Assembly: GCA_013397935.1 (NCBI GenBank)
Contig: VZRN01011464.1
Coordinates: forward strand, 3,112,236 to 3,176,235
DNA length: 64,000 nt
Source: Dasyornis broadbenti
Lineage: Eukaryota > Chordata > Aves > Passeriformes > Dasyornithidae
Direction of reading: 5' to 3'
Part shown: piece after piece, positions 9,341 through 21,400 of the stretch
Layout of the letters: every line of letters begins with the position of its first letter
Numbering within the stretch: position 1 is the first letter of the stretch
Position numbers and translations under genes: made by a program
Notes under the pieces: generated by a model
What the model saw: the letters and a program-made list of their open reading frames with translations, nothing else
Database searches by the model: none
Told to the model about the DNA's origin: nothing

Positions 9341-12300
9341 GTAATGGAGTGGTTCTTACCGGAACAGTCGTTTTAAGTGATGCCTAAATGACCTCATTAA
9401 AGCCGCTGAGGAAAACGCACAGGCTATGTGGAGTTCTTCTGACGAAGAGGTCTTGGCTGTTCTAGTGTTGCTCTGCCTGGGTTTGGGGTGGAGGGGCCAA
9501 GCGAAAATCTGCGAGGTGTTCATGACTTTATTCTGTTTGAACAGGAGAAGTGAATCGCTGTTCTTTGTGTGTGGTTGAATCCTATTGCAGGAGTTGAGCA
9601 GCTTTCTGTGGAGCAATGGGTGTATTCCAAAGTCAGGCCGCAGATGGCCTTCATCGTGCACACGGCAATTGATGTATATACTTAGTGCAAATGAAAAATA
9701 TGGTGTGTGAATATTGTGAGGACTCCCCCTGTTGTATTTTCTGAGGTCCATAGGAAAATGAACTTGTTACATAGGTCTGCATAGGCCTGGAAGGTTGGCA
9801 AATATATTTTCTGGGTTTTTTTAATTTCAATTTACTGCTGTATGGAAAATGAGAAATGTATGTTTTCCAATCCTGACTTTTTTCTTTAAGGAATGCAACT
9901 CCTGTTAGTGCTTGGCTGAGGTTCTCATGTTTTCAGAGCAATTCAGAGCTAGTTCCAATGTCTTGTTCTTGTATGCTGGGGTGTAAATTCAGCCACTGCA
10001 TCTAACCCAATGAACAAATTAACAGTTAAAATTGTTGATGGTTTAAGGGTATTGGTTTGTTTTGTTTAGAAATGTTTCACTTTTTCTGTTTACAGTCTGT
10101 CCCTAGATATGTATGATTTTTTTTTCTATTTACCTCCACAGTAGGAATCTAATAGGGCATAAAGGTTGAATATTTCACGAATGTGCTGTTTGAGAACTAC
10201 TGAAATGAAAGTAACTGAGTGTATGACTAATATAGAAAATTCCTGTATAATAGATGCTCTTTAATATGTGTTACATAAGTAATATGGTGAGGTGGAGTTC
10301 AGTTACATAAGAACTGACTGGGGACTTGGGAGCTACTGTAAGTAGTTCATACTGGTCACATATATAGCCTGCAGGGCATCCCTGTGTTGTGGGAGAGGGG
10401 CTGGAAAAACAGGATTGGAAGCATCGAATAGTACTACGTTTTCCTTTTGTAGGTTTATAGAAGATACCAGGAAAGAAAAGAAGATAGTAATTAAGAATGA
10501 CACAGTGTGAAGCTTTTAAAAGTCTGGAGTCTCATTTGAGTTTAGGTTTTAGGATGTGAACTCTGTTTTTTAAGAGAGCAGTCCCCTCTTTTCTGTGTGT
10601 CAGAAGGTGGCTGTCAGCTGAGCATTGTGCCAACTAACTTCTGTGCAGACTGTAAAGAGCAAGATTCTTGAGTTTTAGAGGTTGTGAGGCTGTACTTTTT
10701 TTTTAAAGCTTACTGGAAGTGGTGTTAGGCGAGGCAATTGGTTTGTTGATCAAACATTAAAATGACTGGATTACTGATTCTTCTTGTGTAGGCATCGTAT
10801 GACACAAGGTAAATACTCCCTTTGTAATGGAAGCTTCCAGAGAGGCTTTCAGTGTACAGTGATTCTTTTAATACAGCACAGATTTATGTGGAACTTGACA
10901 TTGTGAATAGTTCATTGCAGATGTGTTAAAGGAAGAACATTAATTTGAACTACTACATTAATTTGAATGAGGAAAAGAGCCGTTTTATTAGTACTTGCAT
11001 TTAGGCATGCATTCTGTAATCATGAAGCGGTAATTGCCTGCCTCACTGTAAAATAATTATTTGAATGCTTATGTTACAGACTAGTTTATATAGAAAATCA
11101 GCTAGAATTTTAATTCTTGAAGAAGCCTTTTAGGTAACTCACTTTAATACCAGATTTTATTTGAAAACCAGGAAACTAGTTACTTTAACACTTCTCTGTG
11201 TAAGTGGCAGTTTATTGCAGCAGTACTAGAATGGATGTGTGGCTGTGCTCTTATGAAGCTATAGAAACGAAGGCAAGTTTTAATGAGCTGGTAGTAACTT
11301 CTTGTTTGTTTCAAGCTTGTTTTTATTAGCAGTTCTCAGGGAAGCAGTATTAATTATCTTGAAAGAAGCAGTAGCTCTAGCAGTGTTGCAGTGCAGTCTC
11401 AAAACAATGTGTTATGTATTTCACTTACTTGTGCTGCAGGAGATCAGTAAAAATGAAATGTTCATCTTTCTTTGAGACAAGATTCGTCCATCGGCCAGTC
11501 TGATGCAAGCTGTGTTTTAATCTGGAAGGAGAGAAAAGAGCTGTAGGAGAGGGAGACTGGGTAAAAACCAGCATGTAGTTTACATTTATGGTAGTTTACC
11601 AGGGAAAGGACCAACTTCTACGGAGCTACAATTTATTCCTTAATGAGGATACTTCAATTGGCTGGATGTTCTCCAGCAGTGATTAGTTAGACTTGTGATT
11701 CTAACTCGCGGTCTGTGCAGATAGGAGCAAGGGCTCAGACCTGTTATTTAAACACTGTTGTTTACCTTTAGCCATACAAAGGGACAGACACGAGTTCAAG
11801 GGTATTTAGGGGAGAAGGAATAGAGATACTAACAGTGTAATAGATCTGACTATGTGTTAATGTCGTAGTTGAGACAGTTGAAGTGCCCGTGCTGAAAGAT
11901 GATCCTGCACCTTTTTTCAGCTGTTCTTGCTTCTGCAAGTGATCATGGGGGAAGTAGTAGTGAAGAATGGATCAAACATAAGCCTAATTGTAATGGATGG
12001 TTTTCTAATGTGAATCTTCATTGTGTGTCTTGACAAACATTCCTGTTTGAATGGGACTAGAAAGAAGCAGCTGCTGGGAAAATGGAGCTTTGCAGGCTTT
12101 AATTGTTAGGGAAGTTAGGTATGTTTTTTCTCAGGAAAGCTACAGTTACTAGGGAGTTTTGAGAGGCAATTCTTAAAGGCTTTTGGCTAGAGTCACTGAG
12201 TAAGAGCTCTCAAAAAACATAATTCTAAACTTCGAGTATGAAAGTCATTTCTAACTTGACCTTTAGTTGTGGGTGGCAGGAGCACTTTAGATTCACTGAA

Positions 12301-13577
12301 ACTGTAGCCTATAAAATTAGGTGAAATGCTGTTTTTTCCTCAACTAAAGGCTGCTTAAATGTTCATAGGAATTTAGATTTAAGCTTATTTTGTTGAAACA
12401 GAGTAAAACTTGAAATAAGCTTGCTTTTTCCAGAAGTGGCTGATAATCTAATAGCTGGGGTATTCAGTGAGAATTATTCCTACAGGATGAGTTCTTAGAT
12501 AATCATAAAAAGTGATACTTGTGACTCACAGCAGTGATACCTGTGGGTCACAGTGGTCACTAGTCAAATATGCATTATTTGCAGATAAAGGTAAAGGAGT
12601 AAAGGAGTTGTAGCGACTGACAACTGATCAGTTTATCCACCTGGATGTGGAAAGACTGTGTTCAGTGCTCAGACAGCAGCAGGACAAGAGCTTCCTTTGC
12701 ACACTGCTTCTGGCTTTGTGTTATAATCAGCCTTTCTGAAAAAGTTGGGATTAGTAAGGTTTTGCTTTAGCAGGAAGATAGGTTATTGGCTGGTTCTACA
12801 ACTCTTAACAGTTGAGTTCCTCACTTGAAGAAGCAACTTTAAAGCTGTTGTGTGGCCTCCTAATCCTCGGATTAGTGGGAATTTGCACCAGGTTCAGCTC
12901 ACTGCTGTGACCTTTGGGTAGTGAAGTGGGGCAGTGGTTTGTTTTCTCCTTCTACTATGACCTTGTCATTGGAAGTAGAGTCTTTCTGATGAGCTGCTAG
13001 TTGCTTAGGAGAGCAGTATTGGGCTCCATGTAGCTACTTTTGTGAGGTAGTGTTCAGACATGATTATAATGTAGCAGTCACCCTGAAACACTGTGAATAA
13101 CAGTTCTTTGATGAAGATGATGAAAATAACCAGTGATTGAATGGTTCCTGAGTAGTATATGCACAACGGTGCTTTTTGAGGATCCTTAGGAAGAAGATAC
13201 TACCAATTTGGAGACTTGGACTGTGCCAGAGTTGGGAAATCACTGAACTGGAAGCTCTAGCATCCCAAAATTCCTGCTGAGGGTGGTCCTGTCACAGAAA
13301 GCAAGAGTTTGTGTTTCTTGTAAACTGGGAAACCAGGCAAATCTTAGATGTTGTATTTTTGTGCTTATTAAGTGTTGGACAAAAGAAACCCTACTGAAAC
13401 TTCTTAGGGTGACTGCTCCATTTGTGAGCTTGTTAGTGTGGCATGCTCATGCAGTAGATCTTACTCAAAAGTAGAAATACAACAGCTTGATTGCAGCAGT
13501 ATATCATATCTCTTCAAAAGTTTAGCTTGTGAAGACTGCTGTAGGTCTACTCAGTAAGACTCAAAACAGACTACTCA
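9341..13577. other. CpG-poor noncoding DNA right of the island
   Basis: No exon with recognisable protein similarity is visible. The sequence is T-rich on the plus strand, with common GTAAAT/GTGAG-like motifs; CACAAG|GTAAATAC near 10808 is a passable donor but has no partner I can identify. This is either the first intron of a plus-strand gene starting in the island or intergenic DNA. Confidence 0.45.
12511..12554 (+). repeat. 22-bp imperfect tandem duplication
   Basis: Two adjacent 22-base units, 12511-12532 and 12533-12554, agree at 18 of 22 positions (both begin AGTGATAC). A further partial GGTCAC follows. It is too short to assign to a family. Confidence 0.7.
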
Positions 13578-13963
13578 ACAGGCTGGGAGAGCTGGGGTTT
13601 CTCAACATGGAAAAGAGAAGGTTCTTGGGGAGACCTTATTGCAGCCTTCCTGTATTTAAAGGCGGCTTATGAAAAATAGAGTGACTTTTTATATGGGCAG
13701 ATAGTGATAGGAAGTGGGTTGAAACTAAAAGATGAGCGATCTCATCTTTAGATTAGTTTTTGAGAAGGGATACTTAAAGGATAGTGAGGCACTGGAACAG
13801 GTTGTCCAGAGAAGCTGTGGATATCCCATTCCTGAAAGTGCTTAGGGACAGATCAGATGGGGCCCTGAACAACCTGGTCTAGTGGAAGTTGTCTGTGCCC
13901 ATGGTAGAGGGCTAGGAACTAGATGATCTCAGAAGTCCCTTCCAACCCAAACCATTCTATGAT
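13578..13963 (+). mobile_element. CR1 LINE 3' fragment
   Basis: The sequence follows the 3' end of CR1 ORF2 and its tail in order: 'ggctgggagagctggggttt', then a tract encoding remnants of the LINE C-terminus, then 'gaggcactggaacaggttgt', 'tggtctagtggaag', and the tail 'tagatgatctcagaagtccc' followed by 'accattctatgat'. Several deletions and stops break the frame. It is an avian-type CR1 in plus orientation. Confidence 0.92.
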
Positions 13964-15139
13964 GTCTGACAGCAGAAAGGGCCACTAAGAATGGATACCT
14001 TTTTGACATTGAGTGCTGCTGGTTATAATAATGGATTTGTTTCCAGCAAGCTTCAGTAGATTGGTAACTAATGAAACTTTCTTTGGTGGAGTTCAGTTCT
14101 TAGTATTTTATCTATAGAAGTTAGTATGTGTCTTCCGCTCCAGTTGGCTGTTGTGTATGGATTTTTTCAATCCAGTTCTAGTACAGCTGCTACAGACCAA
14201 CCAAATACAAGTCCAAAACTAGCTTGTGTGGCAGATACGTGTCAGAACTAGTGTAGAGGGCACAAAAACTTAAGCTGAAGAGGTAGCTGGGAAACAAGCA
14301 TTAGCATCCAATTCTTTGTGCTAAGCTCCCTTGTTTCATGTTCCTGCCTTTACTTAGCAGATTAGTGGGTCATTGTGTGATTCCCCAAACTTTGGTGAAG
14401 TAAGGTAAAAAAAGTGAAGGTGCAGAACTGTGCCATTTCATTAGTGCAGAAAGAAGCAATCCCTCAAAGAGAATGAGAGACTATACTGAGATAGTAATTT
14501 AATCTCTGGCCTAAGAGGTCCTTTACCAGCTTTATACCCTGGTAGGTGCTAAACAGTGTTTGTGCTGCTTCATTTTGGGCCAGTGTTTGTGGCCCAGTTT
14601 GTCAGGCTGATGATTGTGCAGTGTGGTCTTATCTGTTGAGCCAGCGTAAACTGTTGCAAATTCCATCCAGAACAACTATGGGCCTTCTAATTAGAGAATT
14701 ATTAAATATTATTGAATGTCATTGTCTCAGATACCCTTATTAAAGGGATATTCTAGAAACGATTGCTTTTATCAGAGTGGTGCTGCTTCAAATTCAACTC
14801 CAAAGCTGTGCTCCATTACCCCAGCATACATACACTGGAATAAGCTCATAAGCTTATAAAGGCATGCTGGGCAGTTGTCAGATCCTATTTTTAAACTCTT
14901 TCTGAGAAACACTTCTGCTTCCCTATCTCTTCATAGTCATAGGAAAGGCTATACTTCATGCAGGAGCCACAATGTCTGTGCTCAGTTAACAGTAATTTTT
15001 GAACTTGAGTGCCTCCTCTTCAGAGATAGTGCAGTTCAGTTTTACTGACTTCTTTTGGGGAGCAGAGATGATGGCTTACTAGGAAATAGTGGTAGTGGAC
15101 TATTGAGTCCTTGACTCTAGGTATCAACAATAAAAGATA
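13964..15139. other. Noncoding DNA between two CR1 copies
   Basis: Nothing recognisable is seen. Only frames below 70 codons occur, and none resembles a known protein. Confidence 0.45.
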
Positions 15140-15412
15140 CAGGTATTTTCACTCTTGAGACCAGTGACAGGGCTTGAGGAAATGGCATGAAGCTGCTCAG
15201 AGGAGGTGTAGGTTGGATATCATGGAAGTTTCTCACCCAGAGAGTGGCTGAGCACTGGAATGGGAAGTGGTCACAGCACCAAGCCTGTTTTGAGTTCGAG
15301 AAGCATTTGGACAATGCTCTCAGGCATATGGTGTGACTCTTAGGTGTCCTGCATGTGGCCAGGAGTTGGACTCCGTGATCCTGATGGATCCCTTCCAACT
15401 TGACATACTCTT
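15140..15412 (+). mobile_element. CR1 LINE 3' fragment, divergent subfamily
   Basis: This copy differs from the others in the window. It contains 'cttgaggaaatggcatgaag', 'ttggatatcatggaag', 'gagagtggctgagcactgga', 'gggaagtggtcacagcacc' and 'tttggacaatgctctcaggc', and ends 'gttggactccgtgatcctga' followed by 'tcccttccaactt'. That wording is typical of the CR1 subfamilies whose tail reads 'gatcctgatgggtccctt' rather than 'gatgatctttaaggtcc'. It is plus-oriented and badly decayed. Confidence 0.85.
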
Positions 15413-18400
15413 ACTGGTGTAGGTCTGTGGTGCTTGACAGTCTAGCCAAACTTTAATAGGAGTCCTGATGCCTAGTGTCAAAGTACCTGCTTTGCTATGT
15501 TCAGGAGCATACAAGAAGAGTTGAGAGCTGGAACACTTTAAGTGCTATCCCTCCTGATGAATCGAACGTAGCAGGTTTGTTTAATCTGCTACTGATTTGT
15601 GGTAACCCACTTACTATAATTGTGTGACACTACTCTATGCCACCTTTAATTTTTCGCTAACATTGGAAAATTGTATACAAATGCGACTGGGTTCTGTAGG
15701 AAGCAGAACGAGTATTTTAAGGCTTTTTCTCCCTGTGTCTAATATTGCCTACTTTAGTCTAGGCCTGAAATACAGACACTACATATGAGTGTTTACATAT
15801 ACCTATGCAAAATTGAAGGCCTACTCCAGAGAATATGTATTATGTAGTTTGGGTTAAAAAATATCAATGAAGCATTTAGGCATGATTTTATTTGTTTCTT
15901 AAAATTGTTGGGCAGGGCTATTTCAAACTGGGGAAAGTACTATGAACAGGGAGAAAAAATCATGCTGCTGTGAAATGAATTATACAGTGCAAAATCAACA
16001 TACTGAGTTCTGTGTGTCTTAGAACTCTTTCAAGACACACTTGGGACCCTGTAATTGCTAGTGTAGACCTAATTGATAGGACGGAATTGTAATTTCAAAG
16101 CATTATCAGGACTGTAGCCTGAAGGCTGTAGCTAAGCCTGCTCTACTTCTAGGAGTTGACAGTGCCAGGTCTTCTGGTTTCTATTTTTCTAGAACAGGCA
16201 AGCTCTTTTTCCACACTTACCACAGATCATGTGCTACAAATACTAGTGGCCTTGTAAGTGCAGCTGTTAGCCAAATTAGTTTGTCTTCTGTTTCAGAGGT
16301 ATGACTACTTAATAATCCCGCTCCCCTTTAAGTAAATTGAACTAATTAACAAACCAAGGAGAAGAGTAACTACCTAAATTTTGCTTTGTAGGCCAGGTGT
16401 TTTGCTTATAGGAAGGAGAGGAACTTAGCATTAGACCTATTTTAACCTCATCCTACAGTTAGCAAAGCAGCGTGATCTGTTTGAAGGATATGATAGCTTT
16501 TGTCTGTTTGCTTAAACAGTCCCTTTAATTTCAGTAATGACACTGAAATGAGCTATAGAATTGTTTCCTCATTTAAAACAAACTGATTCAATTCCACATA
16601 TTTCTGTAACCTAGCAAGAATATACTCATTTACTTTCTGTTCAGGGTAATGGCTGTGCCTTACATCTCAAATTTCTCCTGTGATTGATCCTTGCAGCCTT
16701 CCAATGTATTTTGTAGATAGCATATCACAAGTAGATGATGTTGAGCTGTCTGCAAATGCTGCTTCTATATAGAAGTCACTTGCTGAAAGGTACTTTTATG
16801 TGTCTGTAGATGCTGCATTAGGCTTAGATTTTTTTTTCCTATAGTCCACCTGTGTATTGAACAGTGTCTTGCTCTGCATGCCTCTTTTTGCTTGAATAGC
16901 ATTGAACAAGATTTACGTTTTGATTGCACTCAGTAATAAGTAAACTCTGCGTTCTGTTTTGGGTGTGTATTAATGTGTGTAGAACATTTGTTGCATCTTT
17001 CTAGAAATAGCGTGTTGCAGTTTTGGATTACATTTCAAATCTCAAGCCTTTAAGGGATAACAGTTTACATTGTGGGCTTTTCTTATATGATGCAAGAATG
17101 AGCATTGGTTTAGAGTTGGTATTACCCTTCTGCATCATCAGTTCCTACTATAGAACTAGATCAGCAAAGAGGAAAAAAAAACCACTGAACTGGGTGTCCA
17201 AAAAAGCAGATCCAGTAGACGTTGTTTTTCTTTGTTTCTAAGATGCTTGGTTGAATCAGAATTTTGGATGTGCCCAGTTGGCACTGGAGCGAAGGAGTGG
17301 GTTTTTTACTGTTAAGAAACAGTTTTACTGTAGTTCATAAGCTGAAATCTTGCTCTGTTTGTCATATCATAAATAAAGATGAGATGTTTCATTAAGCTAA
17401 TTTGCTTTTCTCTTACACGAGTCTAAGAATTTATTTTAGTAGGTATGTTTGAGTCCCATTAAGCAGTGACATGTCTGACATGTGATACCCTTTGGAAACT
17501 TTCTTAGTTTTCATTCTCAACTGGAAATGTTTGAAGGGGACTCCTGGTCTTTCCAGCTGTTCCAAGGAAAAGTAAGAATTTAATATATTCTTCTGTAAAT
17601 AGAAAGTATATACACAGTATATACCCAAGATCCATTTAGCCTGTTTAGCTGCTTTTCAGTACATGGAAGCTAAAACAGTGAAAGGACGGAATACCAGAAT
17701 ATGTGAATGATTGTGATTATGATTACAGATGGCCAAAGGGAGGATGATGGAGGCTTCTACCAGTAACTACAGCTCTTTAGAGGGGTGGGTAAAACCAAAG
17801 GGTATATTCCTCATGTTAACAAGAGAACGGTTGCTGGAAAAGTATTTTTATCAGCATTTGAGGGTTTTTTTAAGCTGTTGTTCACTTAATATTTGAAAAA
17901 AAGGGGTCTGAAAAACGCTTGAATTTGAATACATCATCAATAGAGGAGCTGCCCCTAACTGCAGCAATAGGGTAGACTGTAAGAAGGAAACGTGACTGAA
18001 ATCTGGCTGTCTTCGCTGGAAAATAAGCAGGCCTAACCTGTAGTTCTTGAACCATGTACAACTTCTAAGTAGCTCAAGGCTCTGTATGTCTATAATCTAC
18101 TGGTCATAGAAATTATGAAAACAGAGGCATTGTATGCAACGATGGAATTCTGAAAGACCAGTTTGGAGGGGATCTGCATGTGAGTAACATCTGTATTTCA
18201 AGCAGTTATGTTACATGCTACATCTCATGATTACTAGTTGTTGTGCAACAAGAAAGCCTAGCTTTTTTGCATTCATCTCTGGAGCTTGTGGAGGGACACA
18301 CAGATTGGACTTGTATTTAACTATAACTTCCTTCCCTTTGGGAACTCACGTCTGAACTACTACGGATTTCTGGCCATGTGGTATACTTTGGTTTCCTGCC

Positions 18401-21400
18401 CATATGTGAAATTTGAGTAAGCTGTAGAGTCTCAGTGTGGAGAGGGTGACTGGGAGACTTCTTTCTGTGGAAGTAGAAAGCCATTCCATGATTATCTCCT
18501 TTTCACACTTTCTGCATGTGTGCGACTGGGCATACTCTGTCATAGGCAGCTGGTAGTATGTACGAGGTAACAAAATAGCATGTAAGGTTTTTTTAAGCTT
18601 TATTATTTTCAAACTTAAGAACTCTTTCTTTCAAAACTTAAGATAGTTTTGCTGTATCTGAATGAAATTGTTATTTCTAAACATGAAAAGAAAATGCTGG
18701 ACTGAAGGCTAGCTCACAGAATGGCAATTCTATGCCTAAATTTTCAGCTGCCAAACAGACTTTGCCAAAATCAGCTCGTAGGTTTGTTATGCAGTGAACA
18801 GTTTGTGAGAAGAACATACAGGATTCATGGAAACTGGCTGAAGAATGAGAGATTTCTCAAGAATGAGCAGTGTAGAAAAGGAAGATGCTTACCTTTAACT
18901 AGACATGCATTTTACTTTGAATCTTGTTTTGGAATTAGATGTTCATGCCCAGTCTCCATTTGTAGCTATTTGAAAAGTAAGTTCTAACAACCAAATCCCT
19001 TGTTGCCTTTTTAAATACAGGAGAACTGGAGTAAGGAAGCCTGTGAGCATGCATGCCTCCACAGTCCTGTAAATGCTCTTTCACTTAAATTTGTCAGAAT
19101 AGCATGATCAGTCTTGTGTTTTACAGTGCTCAGTTACTAGGAATTTAATTTCCATGTTTATAGATAATGTTCTCTAACTATTTCGTAATGTATGCAATTT
19201 TTTCCTAGTAATTTTCTCATGCTGTTTGCTTTCAGTTTTTTTTCCAGAACATTGTACTCAACTTTATTATTGAGGTGTTTGTTTCCTTTGCTTTCTAATG
19301 TGAAAGAGAAACTCTGCTAAACCTGCAGATTTTTCAAGACAGAACAAGAGGTGCTCAGAGGGGGGGAGGGTAGTGCTCAAGTTCACAAACCAGAATAGGC
19401 TTGTAGCTACAGCTTAACTGACTGGCAGGAAAAAAGCTATCATTTAAGAACACGGCTGGCAACAGGCTCATGTCTACCCTCAGAAAAGTAAACTTTTCTG
19501 CCAAAATTTCCAGATCTGTTTGGATAATGATGTAAAGATACTGGGCAAAATGGAAGAGTTCTGTGACTTTGCCCAGAGTATAAATATTTCAGGCTTTATT
19601 GAGTGCTTGTGTGGCTTAAATGTTGCAGCAAGACTGTCTCAGTTATTTTTAGGTTGGGGGAGCAGGAAGAGTGCTTGTTTCCTGTCTTCCCCTCCCCCAG
19701 GAACCTTGGGTACCTTAATGAGGAGAAGAAAAATAGCAACACCTGAGCTGGTTTACCAGTTCGATTGAACAAGCTCAGTATGTTTCCTGACCAGCTTTAT
19801 GGAGGGGGTGGTCCAGCCACAAAATCACATTGCAGCACTGTTGACAGTATTCTCCCTTTTGAACGAACACAAAGGCATCAAAAGTTTCAACTTTAGTCTG
19901 CAGTTTACTTGATAGTTGCATGTGGATAGTCCTCCAGTTGCTGTTAAGGGAACTTTGATGCTATGCACAGGCATGACTAACATGAATCAGTGAAATGGAA
20001 TACTCCAGTTGCTCTTAGTTATTGTAACATTAATATATTTAGGTAATAACCATTTTCTTTACATCAGCTGTTGCTTCTCTTTTACATAGTTACAAATTAC
20101 TCCTACTTGTAGGTGTTGGTACATATCCATGCCATAAAACAAAGGAATGTGATAACTTGGTAACAGTACTTGCCCATTTTGAGCCATACCAGACTGCTTC
20201 ACGTGGCAGTTCATGGGTTTTTGTTACTTTGATCCATAGAGGCATAAAGAAAGCCATAACAGTGTCTTGGTTTTTTCCTAAGGGGGAGAGGCAAAAAAAT
20301 GCATATGGTCCTGGTTACTGTAAAAATTGTGTAAGACAATTGATTCTTTTCCTGTTGCGTGAGTATTGGCAGCAGTACACAGGTGTTAATTTTGGGTGGA
20401 AAAGTGTCTGGGCCTATTGTATGAATGCCATTATGTTTGCTATCAATGTGCACATACATGTCATAAAAGTGATCACTCCTTCTGACGAAAACCAGTCTGC
20501 AGTAATCCACCTAGAAATATAGAGCTTCTTGATGCTGTGAAGCATGTGCAGAACAGGCTTAGAATCACTCAGGCAAGAAGCAGATAAATACTAGCTTTGG
20601 CATGCAGAAGTATTGCCATGTGTGGAGCCAGGATAGAAACAGCAGGCTTGTCCTAGCATGCTCTTCCAGCTACACAGAAATGCCACTACTGTGTAGAGCT
20701 GTGCTTATTCTTCAGTCTTCTGTGTATTTTCCACTATGTTCTCCCCTTAGCGGTGATGGTCATGCACTCTTTGGGGATATTGGTTTGCAGTTAGGTCTAG
20801 GGTTTCGTTTCAGTTAAAGTTAGGATATTAGAAAGCTGAATAGATCTTTCTGCTTACTTTGATTTTTCCTGCTGAAGCAAAAATTTTCTGCTGGTATTAC
20901 CTGCCTTGGGAAACAAACTGTGTATGAGAGGATATCAACTGAGAATATGATTTTCAGTATCTTGAATTCTGGAGAAAATGGAGTGTCTGCTTACAGAGAA
21001 TTGGAACCTCTTGCATCACTAATTAGGCACAGGCAGTCAAATCTTAATCCCCTGATGTCTGAATTATGCTCATTCAGTTGAAAAGACATAGCAGTATGTT
21101 ACTTGATTAGTGAGAAGGTTAAGCAGTTCCAGTTGGCTTCAAATATATTTTTAATTTGCAGATGAAAAATCAAGAATTTTGCTGCTAGTTAAGCCTTTTC
21201 TTTGGTAATTCTATGGACTTGTGCAGTTTGCTCCACTGTTTAGTCCAGGGGATTCCCATTTTCTAACAGTTTTATTTAGTACAAAATGAATAATAAACTA
21301 AAAATTGTGTGAACACTTAGCTAGTTGAATATTGGTGGGAGTATCCCTATCAAAAGATGAAAAGGAGCCTTTGTTATTAAACAATATATAAATATAAGCT

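Noticed and set aside
10795..10815. Donor-like CACAAG|GTAAATAC on the plus strand
   Set aside because: No acceptor partner, no open frame and no upstream exon could be linked to it.
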